From: Chloroflexota bacterium
Lineage (GTDB): Bacteria; Chloroflexota; Limnocylindria; Limnocylindrales; CSP1-4
Reading direction: 5' to 3'
NCBI GenBank assembly: GCA_021786265.1
Contig: JAJYNP010000005.1
Coordinates: 62,001 to 126,000, forward strand
Length of the DNA: 64,000 bases
The notes beneath the pieces were generated by a model, which was not told where the DNA came from, ran no database searches, and was given only the letters and a program-made list of their open reading frames with translations. This document shows positions 41,595 through 50,440 of the stretch, piece after piece. Both the position numbers and the translations under genes were made by a program. Position 1 is the stretch's first letter; the number at the start of each line of letters is the position of its first letter.

Positions 41595-42728
41595 CTACCG
41601 CACCGCGGTGCCGACCAGGTGGCCGATGCCGAACGTCACCGCGGCGGCGGCCAGCCCGAACACCACCTGGCGGAGGCCGGAGCGCAGTGCGCTCTGGCCC
41701 GTCACGATCGTGATCGCCGCCCCCACCCCGAACAGCGCGAAGCCGCTCAGGACCAGGGCCACGACGACGGCCGGCGCCCCGCTCGAAACGAGGAACGGCA
41801 GCAACGGCACGAGCGCCCCCGACCCGAATAGCAGGAACGAGGTGAACGCGGCCTCGTAGGCAGAGCCGCCAAGCCCCTCCGGGTCGATCCCCAGCTCCTC
41901 GCGCGACAGCGTGTCCAGCGCGACCCGGGGATCTCCCTGGATGATCTGCTTCGCGATCCGGCGGGCCTGGTCCTCGGGCACGCCCTTGGATTCGTAGATC
42001 AGCGCGAGCTCGACCTCCTCTTCCTCGGGGATTGCCTCGAGCTCCTCGCGCTCGACCCGGATCTGGTGCGAGTAGAGCTCGCGTGCGCTCTGCACCGACA
42101 GCCACTCGCCGAGCCCCATCGAGAACGCGCCGGCGAGCAGCCCGGCGAGCCCCGCGACGACCACGGCACCGTTGCCGACCGCTGCGCCGGCCACCCCCAT
42201 GATCAGGCTCGTATTCGACAGGACGCCGTCGCTCGCCCCCAGCACGGCGGCGCGCAGCGCGTTGCCGCCGGTCGACCGGTGCCGCCCTTCGATCCGCGCC
42301 AGCTCCGCGCCCGCCAGCCCCTTGCCGCCCGCGAGCTCCCGGAAGAGGCGCGCATGCGATCGCTCGTCCTGGGGCAGGCTGGTCCCCGCCGCCTCGGGTT
42401 GCGTGTCGTACATGCCCTGGGAGCGTCCTTCCTGCTCGGCGACGGTCGGCGCGATGACCCCGGCCCCCAGCCGGCGGGCCATGGCGCCGAGCACCCGGGC
42501 CCGCCAGGACGGTCGCATGTGCGAGATGTCGATGCCCGCATCCCGCAGCCGCTGCTCCCAGACCGCGCCGTGCCGGCGTTCGGTCTCCGCGAGCCGCCGG
42601 TACAGCTCCTTCAGCGGCGGAGCCTCCTCGCCGTCCGCCATCGCGAGATAGATAGATGCCCCGTCTATCTCGCCCTGCAGGTTCTCCCGGTAGCGCTTGA
42701 TGTCGTCTGGCGTGGCTGCTGTGGGCAT
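41595..42728 (-). CDS. Rubrerythrin-like domain fused to VIT1/CCC1 iron/manganese transporter
   Basis: A 377-residue protein. Residues about 10-140 form a ferritin-like helix bundle (IDGASIYLAMADGEEAPPLK, YRRLAETERRHGAVWEQRL, LPQDERSHARLFRELAGGK) with the Glu and ExxH ligands of a di-iron site. Residues about 150-377 are a VIT1/CCC1 membrane transporter: RAAVLGASDGVLSNTSLIM, GAFSMGLGEWLSVQSARELY, and further helices GSGALVPLLPFLVSSG. The pairing is a known iron-handling architecture that stores or moves iron across the membrane. The ATG at 42728 is chosen because the earlier frame lacks conserved residues. Confidence 0.92.
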   Translation of the reverse strand: MPTAATPDDIKRYRENLQGEIDGASIYLAMADGEEAPPLKELYRRLAETERRHGAVWEQRLRDAGIDISHMRPSWRARVLGAMARRLGAGVIAPTVAEQEGRSQGMYDTQPEAAGTSLPQDERSHARLFRELAGGKGLAGAELARIEGRHRSTGGNALRAAVLGASDGVLSNTSLIMGVAGAAVGNGAVVVAGLAGLLAGAFSMGLGEWLSVQSARELYSHQIRVEREELEAIPEEEEVELALIYESKGVPEDQARRIAKQIIQGDPRVALDTLSREELGIDPEGLGGSAYEAAFTSFLLFGSGALVPLLPFLVSSGAPAVVVALVLSGFALFGVGAAITIVTGQSALRSGLRQVVFGLAAAAVTFGIGHLVGTAVR

Positions 42729-42792
42729 GCGGCAAGTGTAGGACGGGCGCGCGACAGCCGGGACCGCGGGTTGCGCGGCAATGGCGCGGCCG

Positions 42793-43320
42793 CTACGCGG
42801 AGGCCGATCCCTGCACGTCGTGGTCCGCGAAGTAGCCACGCCACGGGCCACTTCCCACGATGAACGGCTGCAGGATCGCCCGCTCCGCCTGGACCGTGTG
42901 CATCAGGTCGTGGCCAGCCCACTCGTTGAGCATCTGCTCGAGCGTCACCGGGCCCAGCTCCGCGTGGCGCACCGTCCGGCGGAGATCCGCGGGCTCGAGA
43001 CCGGTGATCAGCGGCAGGCTCCGCGCCCGCAACTCCTCGAACTCCGCGACCAGCTCGCCCGGATCGTCGGGACCTGCCGTGGCGCCGGCCGCGTCGGGGT
43101 CGTAGGCCGCGAAGTCGTGCCCCTCGAGGAAGGCCCGCACACGCACCGGGAACACCTCGCGCTCGATCGCCACCAGGTGCCGGAGGCAGTCGATCGCCGA
43201 CCATTCCCCGGGCGCCGGAACCCGCGCCAGCAGGTCGCCCTGTACCGTGCCGGCCAGTGCGTGCCAGCGTTCGGGGGTCGTCGACAGGACTGCCAGCACG
43301 TGCTCCACCAGGTCGTCCAT
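42793..43320 (-). CDS. DinB family protein
   Basis: A 175-residue four-helix protein of the DinB superfamily. It has the metal-ligand motifs IDCLRHLVAIEREVFPVRVR and LNEWAGHDLMHTVQAERAIL. Members bind a divalent metal through three histidines and often use mycothiol or bacillithiol. The ATG at 43320 follows GGGAGCGAGC. Function unknown. It is 64 bases upstream of the VIT1 gene on the same strand and divergent from the membrane protein gene at 43559. Confidence 0.85.
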   Translation of the reverse strand: MDDLVEHVLAVLSTTPERWHALAGTVQGDLLARVPAPGEWSAIDCLRHLVAIEREVFPVRVRAFLEGHDFAAYDPDAAGATAGPDDPGELVAEFEELRARSLPLITGLEPADLRRTVRHAELGPVTLEQMLNEWAGHDLMHTVQAERAILQPFIVGSGPWRGYFADHDVQGSASA

Positions 43321-43545
43321 CGCTCGCTCCCCTCTGCTGTCGACGCGGTCAGCCGGACACCACTCGACGGCGTGTCACGTGGTCAGCGTAGCAGGGGTCG
43401 CCCCGAGGGTCCGCTTCTCCATCCCACACCTCCGTCGCGACGCTCCCGGTGCCTCCGTGCGCCGCGTCCCCGTACCCCGGCCATGCCCCGGCGGGAGCGG
43501 GATTCGGCCCCCTGCCGGCACATGCGGCACGCTTCACCCGCCACG

Positions 43546-43551
43546 TATGCT
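43546..43551 (+). promoter_or_regulatory. Likely -10 element of a leaderless transcript
   Basis: TATGCT lies seven bases before the GTG at 43559, which I take as the start; an ATG at 43547 is inside the hexamer. Confidence 0.45.
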
Positions 43552-43558
43552 CGAACGC

Positions 43559-44653
43559 GTGAGCCACCTCCTGCGACGCCGGACGCGAAACGCCGATGCC
43601 GCGTCGCTGCTCGAGACGTTCCTCGTGGCCGCGGTGTGCTCCTTCCTCGGGATCCGGGCGTTTCTCGCCCTGACGGGGTACCCGCGGATCGGCGGCGGCG
43701 GTCTCCACGTGGCGCACATGCTGTGGGGCGGCCTGTTGATGCTCGTCGCGCTGGGCATGCTGCTGCTCTTCCTCGACCGGTCCGTCCAGCACGCCGCGGC
43801 CATCGTCGCCGGGCTCGGGTTCGGGACCTTCATCGACGAGATCGGGAAGTTCCTCACGGCCGACAACGACTACTTCTTCCGGCCGGCGGTCGCGCTGGTC
43901 TACGTCGTCTTCGTGGCCCTGTTCCTGGTGGGGCGGGCCGTCGTGGGGCGGCGCCCGCTCACGCCACGCGAGTCGTTCGCGAACGCGCTCGATCTGCTGG
44001 AGGGGCACCTCGAGCGACCGATCCACCCCGCCGAGCGGGCCAGGATCCGGGCCCTGCTCCGGCACTCCCCCGGGGATTCCTCGCTCGTCCCCGACGTGCG
44101 CCGCTACCTCGACGATCTGCCAGTGGCGGTGGGGCACGACTCGTGGATCGAGGCGCTCCCAGCGCGCCTGGCGGGCACCTACGAGCGACTCGCGGCCAAC
44201 GCGTGGTTCGATCGCGCGCTCGTGGTTGCCGTCGTCGCGTACACGGCCGCAGCGGTCGCCGGCGTGCTCGCGCTGGCGCTCACGACCGGTTCGTCATCCA
44301 GCCCGGACACCTGGACCGTGTCGCACGTCGGCGAGAGCCTGTCGACCCTGGTGGGCGCGGCGCTCGTTGGGCGTGGCGTCCTCGCGCTGCCCGGCTCCAG
44401 GGCGGCCGCCTACCACTGGTTCCTGCGCGGCCTGCTGGTCTGGATCCTGGTCACCCAGGTGTTCGTGTTCTACGGCTCCCAGCTCGCCGGTCTGGGCGGG
44501 CTCGCCATCGACCTGCTGGCGTACGTCAGCCTCCGATTGGCGCTCGCCGGGGAAGCCACGGCAGGACGCGACGAGCGTGGGGAGCATGGCCGGCGGTCGA
44601 GCGACCGGGGTGGGACTGCCGCCGGGGCGGCACCGATGGGAGGCGAGGCATGA
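43559..44653 (+). CDS. Uncharacterised multi-span membrane protein
   Basis: A 364-residue protein with about four N-terminal hydrophobic segments (ETFLVAAVCSFLGIRAFLAL, LHVAHMLWGGLLMLVALGML, AAAIVAGLGFGTFIDEIGKF, ALVYVVFVALFLVG), a soluble middle part of about 120 residues, and four more near the C-terminus. The FGTFIDEIGKF motif, with acidic residues in a membrane segment, is notable. I do not recognise the family. The gene ends with an ATGA overlap into the cupin gene. Start chosen as GTG 43559 after the TATGCT element. It could be a transporter-like protein. Confidence 0.75.
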   Translation: MSHLLRRRTRNADAASLLETFLVAAVCSFLGIRAFLALTGYPRIGGGGLHVAHMLWGGLLMLVALGMLLLFLDRSVQHAAAIVAGLGFGTFIDEIGKFLTADNDYFFRPAVALVYVVFVALFLVGRAVVGRRPLTPRESFANALDLLEGHLERPIHPAERARIRALLRHSPGDSSLVPDVRRYLDDLPVAVGHDSWIEALPARLAGTYERLAANAWFDRALVVAVVAYTAAAVAGVLALALTTGSSSSPDTWTVSHVGESLSTLVGAALVGRGVLALPGSRAAAYHWFLRGLLVWILVTQVFVFYGSQLAGLGGLAIDLLAYVSLRLALAGEATAGRDERGEHGRRSSDRGGTAAGAAPMGGEA

Positions 44654-45108
44654 TCGACACGTTGACGGCCGCCCGGGTCGTCGAGGTCCTCGGGCTGACC
44701 CCGCTCGTGCCGGAGGGCGGGCACGTCGCGCAGACGTGGCACGACGAACGGTCGAGCGCCATCTACTACCTGCTGGAGCACCCGGACTTCTCCGGGCTCC
44801 ACCGGCTCGAGGATCTCGAGATCTGGGCCCACCACCTCGGCGCTCCTGTCCGGATGCTGCTCATCGACGCCGCCGGGACGGTGAGCGAGCCGGTCCTGGG
44901 CCCGGATCTCGAAGCCGGACAGCGCCCCCAGGTCGTGGTCCCGCCCGGCACCTGGCAGGCGGCCGAGCCGCTCGGGCCGTGGAGCCTCGTGTCGACCTTC
45001 ATGGCGCCGCCGTACACGGACGCCGGCGTGTCCTTCGCGCGATGGGCGGACCTCGAGGGGCGGTACCCTGCGCACGACGAACGCCTCAGGCGCCTGTGCC
45101 GGTTCTGA
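44650..45108 (+). CDS. Cupin domain protein, DUF985 type
   Basis: A 152-residue single-domain cupin of the DUF985 family: AARVVEVLGLTPLVPEGGHV, SSAIYYLLEHPDFSGLHRLE (metal ligands H and E), IWAHHLGAPVRMLLIDAAGT, QVVVPPGTWQAAEPLGPWSL. Some DUF985 members are epimerase-like or plant root-formation related, but no reaction is proven. It is coupled to the upstream membrane protein (ATGA overlap at 44650) and followed 20 bases later by an SDR gene, so the three form an operon. Confidence 0.88.
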   Translation: MIDTLTAARVVEVLGLTPLVPEGGHVAQTWHDERSSAIYYLLEHPDFSGLHRLEDLEIWAHHLGAPVRMLLIDAAGTVSEPVLGPDLEAGQRPQVVVPPGTWQAAEPLGPWSLVSTFMAPPYTDAGVSFARWADLEGRYPAHDERLRRLCRF

Positions 45109-45127
45109 CCAGGGAAGGAGGACCACC

Positions 45128-45934
45128 ATGGCCCCGGCCGTCCCCCCGCCCGAGCCGCCCCCGGTCGATCGCCTGGTCGACCTGGCGGGGTCGGTCGCGC
45201 TCGTGACGGGCGCGAGCCGCGGGATCGGCGCCGCCATCGCCGGCCGGCTCGCGGAGGCCGGCGCCGCGGTCGCGGTGGCCGCCCGCTCGGCCGACGAGGC
45301 ACCCGGCAGCACAGTCGCGCGGATCCGCGAACGCGGGGGCGCAGCCGTCGCGCTGGCCCTCGACGTGACGGACGAGGCGCAGGTGGGGCGGGCGATCGAC
45401 GCGGCCGTGGCCGCGCTCGGCCGGCTCGACATCCTCGTCAACTGCGCGGGCATCCAGCCGTCGCGGGTGCTCACCGAACAGTCGGTCGACGAGTGGGACG
45501 CCCTGCTCGACACGAACCTGCGGGGTGTCTTCCTCTGCACGCGAGAGGCCGCGCGGGTCTTCCTTGCCCAGGGTGGCGGGGGCGCGATCGTCAACGTCGC
45601 GTCGATCGAGGGGTTGCAGCCGGCGTGGGCCCACAGCCACTACGCGGCAAGCAAGGCGGGCGTGCTCATGCACACGCGGGCGGCGGCACTCGAGCTGGGG
45701 ACGCACGGAATCCGCGTGAACTCGGTGTCGCCCGGGTTGACCTGGAACGCGGCTCTGGAGCGGGACTGGCCCGACGGCGTCCGTCGCTGGCTGGCGCACG
45801 TGCCGCTCGGCCGCCTCGGGCTGCCGGACGACGTCGCCGACGCGGTACTGTTCCTGGCCTCGCCGATGGCCCGGTTCGTGACCGGGGCCAACCTGGTGGT
45901 CGACGGAGGGATGCTGGCGCATCCGACCTGGTAG
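45128..45934 (+). CDS. Short-chain dehydrogenase/reductase
   Basis: A 268-residue classical SDR. It carries the NAD(P)-binding TGASRGIG at residues 27-34, the NAG-type motif LVNCAGIQ, the catalytic Ser (IVNVAS, S159), Tyr and Lys in YAASK (Y172, K176), and a C-terminal GANLVVDGG. AARSADE after strand 2 suggests NADP(H). Substrate not shown; the fold is closest to glucose 1-dehydrogenase/3-oxoacyl-ACP reductase relatives. The ATG at 45128 follows GGAAGGAGG and the gene closes the operon with the membrane protein and the cupin. Confidence 0.92.
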   Translation: MAPAVPPPEPPPVDRLVDLAGSVALVTGASRGIGAAIAGRLAEAGAAVAVAARSADEAPGSTVARIRERGGAAVALALDVTDEAQVGRAIDAAVAALGRLDILVNCAGIQPSRVLTEQSVDEWDALLDTNLRGVFLCTREAARVFLAQGGGGAIVNVASIEGLQPAWAHSHYAASKAGVLMHTRAAALELGTHGIRVNSVSPGLTWNAALERDWPDGVRRWLAHVPLGRLGLPDDVADAVLFLASPMARFVTGANLVVDGGMLAHPTW

Positions 45935-45954
45935 GGGGCGACCCGGGCGGCGCC

Positions 45955-46584
45955 TTACGGTGCAGGCGGCGCAGGCGGCGCAGGCAGGGTCTCCGCCGTC
46001 AGGGTCTCCGCCGGGCGATCGCGTCCCGCGTCGCCCTGGTCCGCTCGGCGTGCCGGCTCGGCAGCCCGCGCCGCACCCACCTGCGGGTTGGCCGCCTCCC
46101 AGCGCAGCACGCCGGCCTCCCCTTCCACCGCCCGCATCGAGCTCGCCAGTTCGCGGTTGATCAGCAGGGTCGGCACTTCGTCGGTCACCCCGGCCGGCCC
46201 GCTGCCATAGGTGATCCTGACATCGGTGAGCGGCACCCAGGCGGGCCGGCGCAGGACCATGCCGAGGGGGTCGCTGGCCGGGAGACCGTGCAGCGCCCCC
46301 TCCACGTGGTACGGCCCCAGCTCCACGCGCACGCGGGTCATGCGTGTCCGGACCCGCCGGGCGGCGTCTCCGCGCGGGCCGCTGGCCACCACCGCGTACA
46401 GCTCGTCCAGCGCGACGGTGAGCTCGGGCACCGCCACCTCGTGGTCGTCCGCGAGGCTCGTGAGCCGCGCGTCCCGGATCAGCACTTCTGATGCGGCGTT
46501 GAGCAGGTCGGTCAGGCGCGCGTCACCGAGGCTGACGCTGCCGTACACGCGGCAGTCGGCGGCGTAGGCCTCGAACTCGACCAT
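45955..46584 (-). CDS. Uncharacterised 209-residue protein
   Basis: A soluble protein I do not recognise by name. The first 160 residues are mostly beta (VEFEAYAADCRVYGSVSLGD, ELYAVVASGPRGDAARRVRT, RVRVELGPYHVEGALHGLPA and RRPAWVPLTDVRITYGSGPA); the last 45 are Ala/Pro-rich with repeated AETLPAPPAPP. No membrane segment. A TAGCAT element lies seven bases before the ATG at 46584 and no Shine-Dalgarno is visible, so the transcript is probably leaderless. It faces the SDR gene, which ends 20 bases away. Confidence 0.72.
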   Translation of the reverse strand: MVEFEAYAADCRVYGSVSLGDARLTDLLNAASEVLIRDARLTSLADDHEVAVPELTVALDELYAVVASGPRGDAARRVRTRMTRVRVELGPYHVEGALHGLPASDPLGMVLRRPAWVPLTDVRITYGSGPAGVTDEVPTLLINRELASSMRAVEGEAGVLRWEAANPQVGAARAAEPARRADQGDAGRDRPAETLTAETLPAPPAPPAP

Positions 46585-46591
46585 TGCCGTA

Positions 46592-46597
46592 ATGCTA
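46592..46597 (-). promoter_or_regulatory. Likely -10 element of a leaderless transcript
   Basis: TAGCAT (46597 to 46592) is followed by seven bases and then the ATG at 46584 on the minus strand. Confidence 0.45.
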
Positions 46598-46694
46598 CGG
46601 GCGCCGTCCACAGCTCCGGCGCTCGATCTCCGAAGGGAGATCGAGCGAGCGCAGTTCGTTTCGACACGAGAGGCGACCCGCCGCGAACGGGGCT

Positions 46695-46794
46695 GATCGT
46701 GGCCGGGCTCGTCCGGATCTACCTCACGTCCGCTGAGGGCCGCCAGGTCACGGTGCGCTATGCGCGGCCGGGTGCCACGGTCGGAATCCCGATC
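46695..46794 (+). pseudogene. Crp/Fnr-family fragment (cNMP-binding part)
   Basis: In the frame starting near 46699 the residues AGLVRIYLTSAEGRQVTVRY followed by ARPGATVGIP match the central strands of a Crp/Fnr cNMP-binding domain. The N-terminal strands and the DNA-binding domain are missing, and at about 46794 the sequence switches directly into a metallo-beta-lactamase fragment in another frame. About 32 residues remain. Confidence 0.7.
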
Positions 46795-47192
46795 CCACCT
46801 CCACGAGGACCACATCGGCGGCATCCCGTACCTGCCCGGCACCGAGTTCATCGTCGCCGACGCCGAGCGGCAGGCGATGGAGCAGCCTCGGCCCGAGCTG
46901 CGCGGCTTCCTGCGCAAGCACATCGACCTGCCGGGCGTCCGCTACCGCCGGATCGAGTTCGCACCGACCCACGACCCGGCCGTGGCGCCATTCACGGCGG
47001 CGTATGACGTCATGGGCAACGGTTCACTCCTCCTGCTGCCCACACCCGGGCACACGCCGGGCTCGATGTCGCTGCTCGTCCGTCGCCCGGGCAAGCCGCC
47101 GTTGCTCCTGGTGGGCGACCTGGCCATCCTGCCGGCGCACGATCCCGGCGCGGCCGAGCGACTGCGCCGCGCGAATGGCGGCGCTCCTCAGT
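46795..47192 (+). pseudogene. Metallo-beta-lactamase-fold hydrolase fragment
   Basis: The frame through 46795 encodes SHLHEDHIGGIPYLPGTEF (the HxHxDH metal motif), RQAMEQPRPELRGFLRK, LLLLPTPGHTPGSMSLLV (third metal histidine) and LLLVGDLAILPAHDPGA. This is the middle of an N-acyl-homoserine-lactonase-like hydrolase of normal family order. Its N-terminus, before the first metal motif, is replaced by the Crp fragment, and the C-terminal third is lost before the VOC gene, which ends at 47193 on the other strand. No start codon fits, so it is a remnant. Confidence 0.75.
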
Positions 47193-47558
47193 TCAGCCCC
47201 TTCGCGGCTCGAACAGCGCGAACGCGTTCCCCTCGCTGTCGGTCACGCCGATCCACCACCCCATCCCGGGGACCTCTTGCCTGTCCCCGCTCACGCCGCC
47301 GCCCAGCTCGCGGATCCTGGTGAGCGAGGCCTCGATCGAGTCGACCTCGACGTAGTTCACGATCGTCAGGGCGACGTTGACGTTCCTGCGCCCGATCCCG
47401 CCTCCCACCGGATGGTCGCCGGTGGTGCGGTAGACGAGGTAGTCATTGAAGCCCCCCATCGCGTCGATGTTCCACCCGAACGCTCCCGAGTAGAAGCGGC
47501 GGGCGCGATCCAGGTCGTCGGCCGGGATCTCGATGTGTGTGTACTCGCCGTGCGCCAT
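47193..47558 (-). CDS. VOC (glyoxalase-fold) family protein
   Basis: A 121-residue protein of the vicinal oxygen chelate superfamily: EYTHIEIPADDLDRARRFYS, GAFGWNIDAMGGFNDYLVYR, VNYVEVDSIEASLTRIRELG and GWWIGVTDSEGNAFALFEP. One module, so it should dimerise to build its metal site. Metal ligands would be His and Glu in HIEIP and FALFEP. Function unknown; it could be a resistance or isomerase enzyme. The ATG at 47558 has no strong ribosome site. The gene lies just upstream of the TfoX remnant's 3' side and downstream of the MBL fragment. Confidence 0.88.
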   Translation of the reverse strand: MAHGEYTHIEIPADDLDRARRFYSGAFGWNIDAMGGFNDYLVYRTTGDHPVGGGIGRRNVNVALTIVNYVEVDSIEASLTRIRELGGGVSGDRQEVPGMGWWIGVTDSEGNAFALFEPRRG

Positions 47559-47699
47559 CGTCGACAGCCCCCCTGTACGGGACGTTGGCCTGGCATGCCG
47601 GGCGGATGCCGGCTCGTCGCCGTCGATGCTACGCCACGGGTCACGCCGGTCCACCGCGGACCGCGCATCGATCGGACTCCCGCGGGGAATCGCGCCTGC

Positions 47700-47910
47700 G
47701 CGCCGCGCATCGGCTCGAACGGCGTGCCGCCCAACGTCTCCAGCTCCGCACGATCATCCTCGGGCAGCCGCAGCATGATCTGCTCGTTGAATGTCCCGCA
47801 GCACAGGTTGCCGTTCACGAACGCGGCCGGGAAACCGAACATCTTGCGCCGCGTCACGTCAGTTCCTCGGGGGGCGATCTGTCGGCCGTGCGGGCCCTCC
47901 GGAGCATGGC
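47700..47910 (-). pseudogene. TfoX-like protein remnant
   Basis: The frame from GTG 47857 encodes TRRKMFGFPAAFVNGNLCCG, then QIMLRLPEDDRAELETLGG and TPFEPMRG, which match the core of TfoX N-terminal domain proteins; after 47702 the similarity stops. Another frame just upstream ends RTADRSPPEELT, like the usual start of this family (SPPEL...), and its stop overlaps the GTG. A duplicated TGACG at the join and loss of about 20 residues would explain the break. Probably a decayed gene. Confidence 0.6.
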
Positions 47911-48137
47911 CACAGTCGCGTCGGCCGGCGCGCCCCACCCTCGTCGCGGTTCCCGCCGGGCATCCGGCCAGATGCCCTCCATCGCTCCTCCCGTGGCGAT
48001 GACGAGGACGATACCCTGACGGTCGCCCGGCGCGGCGATCTCCCGGGGTGGTCGGGATCCGAAGAGGTCTCTGCGGCCTCCTGCCCTCCTCGTTCCCGCC
48101 CGGTCGCCTGCGCTATCGTCGCCGGGGGCGTGCCGAA

Positions 48138-50303
48138 ATGAAAATGAACCGAGAAGAGCCCGTAGGGGTGTCACCGTTCGTCGCTGCTCGGTCTGGGGCG
48201 CCGCGGACGTCGCTCGAGGTGTTGCTGGCTGATCTCGACCCGGAGCAGCGCGAGGCGGTGCAGCTCACCCAGGGCCCCCTCGTCGTCCACGCCGGCGCAG
48301 GCACGGGCAAGACGCGGGTCATCACGCGGCGCGTGGCCTATGCCGCCGCGTGCGGTGCCCACGCGCCACGTCACGCGCTGGTCGTGACGTTCACCGAGCG
48401 TGCCGCGCGCGAGATGAAAGACCGCCTGCGCGCGCTCGGCGTGCCGGGCGTGGCGGCCTCGACCTTCCACGCCGCCGCGCTGCGCCAGCTGACCTACTTC
48501 TGGCCACAGGTGAGCGATCGCCCGCTCCCCGAGATCCTCGCCTCCAAGGCCCCGCTCGTGACCCGCCTGGCACGGGCGCTGCCCGGCGGGTACCGCTTCC
48601 GTCCGGCCAAGGACCTCGCCGACGAGATCGAGTGGGCCAAGGTGCGCCGGCTCACGCCCGCCACCTACGGGGCGGATCCGCTCGTCGTGGCGGGGCGCGT
48701 CGGGCCTCTGCCACCCGCCCTCTTCGCGTCGTTCTGGCGCGACTACGAGCGCGCCAAGGAGCGCGCCGGGGCCATCGACTTCGAGGACATGCTGGGGCGC
48801 ACGCTCGAGCTGATCGAGTCGAACGACGCGGTCGCGGCGCAGGTGCGCGAGCGCTACCGCTGGTTCACGGTCGACGAGTTCCAGGACACGAACGCGCTGA
48901 GCCACGCGCTGCTGCTGGCCTGGCTGGGCGATCGCCGCGACCTGTGCGTCGTGGGCGACGAGGATCAGACGATCTACTCGTTCACCGGCGCGACCAGCGC
49001 GTACCTGCGCGACTTCGGGGCGCGCTTCCCCGGTGCCCGCGAGGTGACGCTCTCGCGCAACTACCGCTCGAGCCCCCAGGTGCTCGATCTGGCGAACCGG
49101 CTGCTCGCGTCCGAGGGGCGCGCCAAGCGCCTCGTGGCCACCCGGCCCGCCGGGCCTGCCCCTGGGATCCACGCGTTCCCCTCGGCCGACGCCGAGCTCG
49201 CCGCGCTGGTCGCCGAGGCGCGGCGTCACCTGCAGGCGGGGATCGCGCCCGCCGAGATCGCGGTCCTCGTGCGGACGAACGCCCAGCTCGTGCCGCTCGA
49301 GGCGGCGCTGGTCGCCGCCGGCATCCCGTACCAGGTCATCGGCACCGGGTTCTACGCCCGGCCCGAGGTCAGGCAGGCGATCGCGGAGCTGCGGCGCGCC
49401 GCCCGGCGCGAGCTGCCCGGCACGGCGACGGAGCCGAGCGCCGATCGACTCCAGGCGGGCATCGGGGCCGTTCTCGAGCGCGTGTTCGCGCCGGCCGATG
49501 ACGCCGAACAGGCGGTCGGAGAGGAAGCACGCCAGCGGGTCGCCTCCGGCGAGACGCTCCGGGCCATCGCAGAGGCGTATGTGACCGCGCACCCCGACGG
49601 CACGCTCGCTACCTTCGCCGACGACCTGGCCGCGCGCGCCGCCGAGGAGGGACGAACGCGCGGTGCGGGCGGCGTCGAACTCCTCACCTTGCATCGCGCG
49701 AAGGGGCTCGAATGGGACGCCGTCCTGCTGCCGGGGCTCGAGGAGGGGACACTCCCGATCCGCCAGGCGTTGGCGGACCCCGACGCGCTGGCCGAGGAGC
49801 GCCGCCTGCTCTACGTCGGGCTGACGCGGGCGAGGCGCGCGTTGTGGCTCGGCTGGGCACACCGGCGGGCGGCCTCGAACGGGCGCGACAGCGCGAGGCC
49901 AGGCTCGCGGTTCCTCGCGCCGTTGGTTCCGCCGCCCGTGCGCCGGCCGGCATCGCCCGTGGGCGCCGAGCTACCGGGGGCGGGCCCGACCCGCGCGCGG
50001 GGCGCGGTCTCGCCGATCGTCCGGATTCTCACCGGTGCCGCGCCCTCGCAGACGCCCGCTGACGCGCCCGCTCCCTCCGCCGCCGACGAGCGGCTCACTG
50101 CCAGCCTCCGGGCCTGGCGCCTGGAGCGTGCGCGGCACGACGGCGTGCCCGCCTACGTCGTGTTCCCGGATGCGACCATCGCCGCGCTCGTCGCGGCCCG
50201 CCCGCACGACGAAGCGGACCTGGCTGCGGTTCGCGGCTTCGGCCCGCAGCGGCTGCGGTACTACGGCCCTGCGATCCTCGATCTCATCCGGCAGTCGGCA
50301 TGA
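48138..50303 (+). CDS. UvrD/Rep-like superfamily 1 DNA helicase with HRDC domain
   Basis: A 721-residue 3'-5' DNA helicase, probably in DNA repair or fork restart. Motifs in order: Q-motif LDPEQREAVQL, Walker A HAGAGTGKTRVITRRVAYAA, motif Ic TFTERAAREMKDRLR, motif II FTVDEFQDTN, motif III VVGDEDQTIYSFTGAT, motif IV SRNYRSSP, motif V LTLHRAKGLEWDAVLLPGLE and motif VI RLLYVGLTRARRALWL. A C-terminal HRDC domain (RAWRLERARHDGVPAYVVFP, VRGFGPQRLRYYG) helps DNA binding. It is longer than PcrA in the C-terminus only. The ATG at 48138 (or 48144) follows GGGGGCG weakly. No partner gene adjoins it. Confidence 0.93.
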   Translation: MKMNREEPVGVSPFVAARSGAPRTSLEVLLADLDPEQREAVQLTQGPLVVHAGAGTGKTRVITRRVAYAAACGAHAPRHALVVTFTERAAREMKDRLRALGVPGVAASTFHAAALRQLTYFWPQVSDRPLPEILASKAPLVTRLARALPGGYRFRPAKDLADEIEWAKVRRLTPATYGADPLVVAGRVGPLPPALFASFWRDYERAKERAGAIDFEDMLGRTLELIESNDAVAAQVRERYRWFTVDEFQDTNALSHALLLAWLGDRRDLCVVGDEDQTIYSFTGATSAYLRDFGARFPGAREVTLSRNYRSSPQVLDLANRLLASEGRAKRLVATRPAGPAPGIHAFPSADAELAALVAEARRHLQAGIAPAEIAVLVRTNAQLVPLEAALVAAGIPYQVIGTGFYARPEVRQAIAELRRAARRELPGTATEPSADRLQAGIGAVLERVFAPADDAEQAVGEEARQRVASGETLRAIAEAYVTAHPDGTLATFADDLAARAAEEGRTRGAGGVELLTLHRAKGLEWDAVLLPGLEEGTLPIRQALADPDALAEERRLLYVGLTRARRALWLGWAHRRAASNGRDSARPGSRFLAPLVPPPVRRPASPVGAELPGAGPTRARGAVSPIVRILTGAAPSQTPADAPAPSAADERLTASLRAWRLERARHDGVPAYVVFPDATIAALVAARPHDEADLAAVRGFGPQRLRYYGPAILDLIRQSA

Positions 50304-50440
50304 CCGCCTGGCGCGCTGCTACGCTACGGAGATCGATCCCCTCTGCGTCGAGGCGGCGCTGGGAGGGGTTCGGCGGCAGGAAAAGGTGCGAGTCGATGGC
50401 TGAGATCGCTGTGCTCGCCACCCGGCCACCGCGACGGCCG

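Noticed and set aside
47854..47982. Separate small gene starting at 47982 on the minus strand
   Set aside because: Its end resembles the N-terminus of the broken TfoX-like protein, so it is better explained as part of that remnant.
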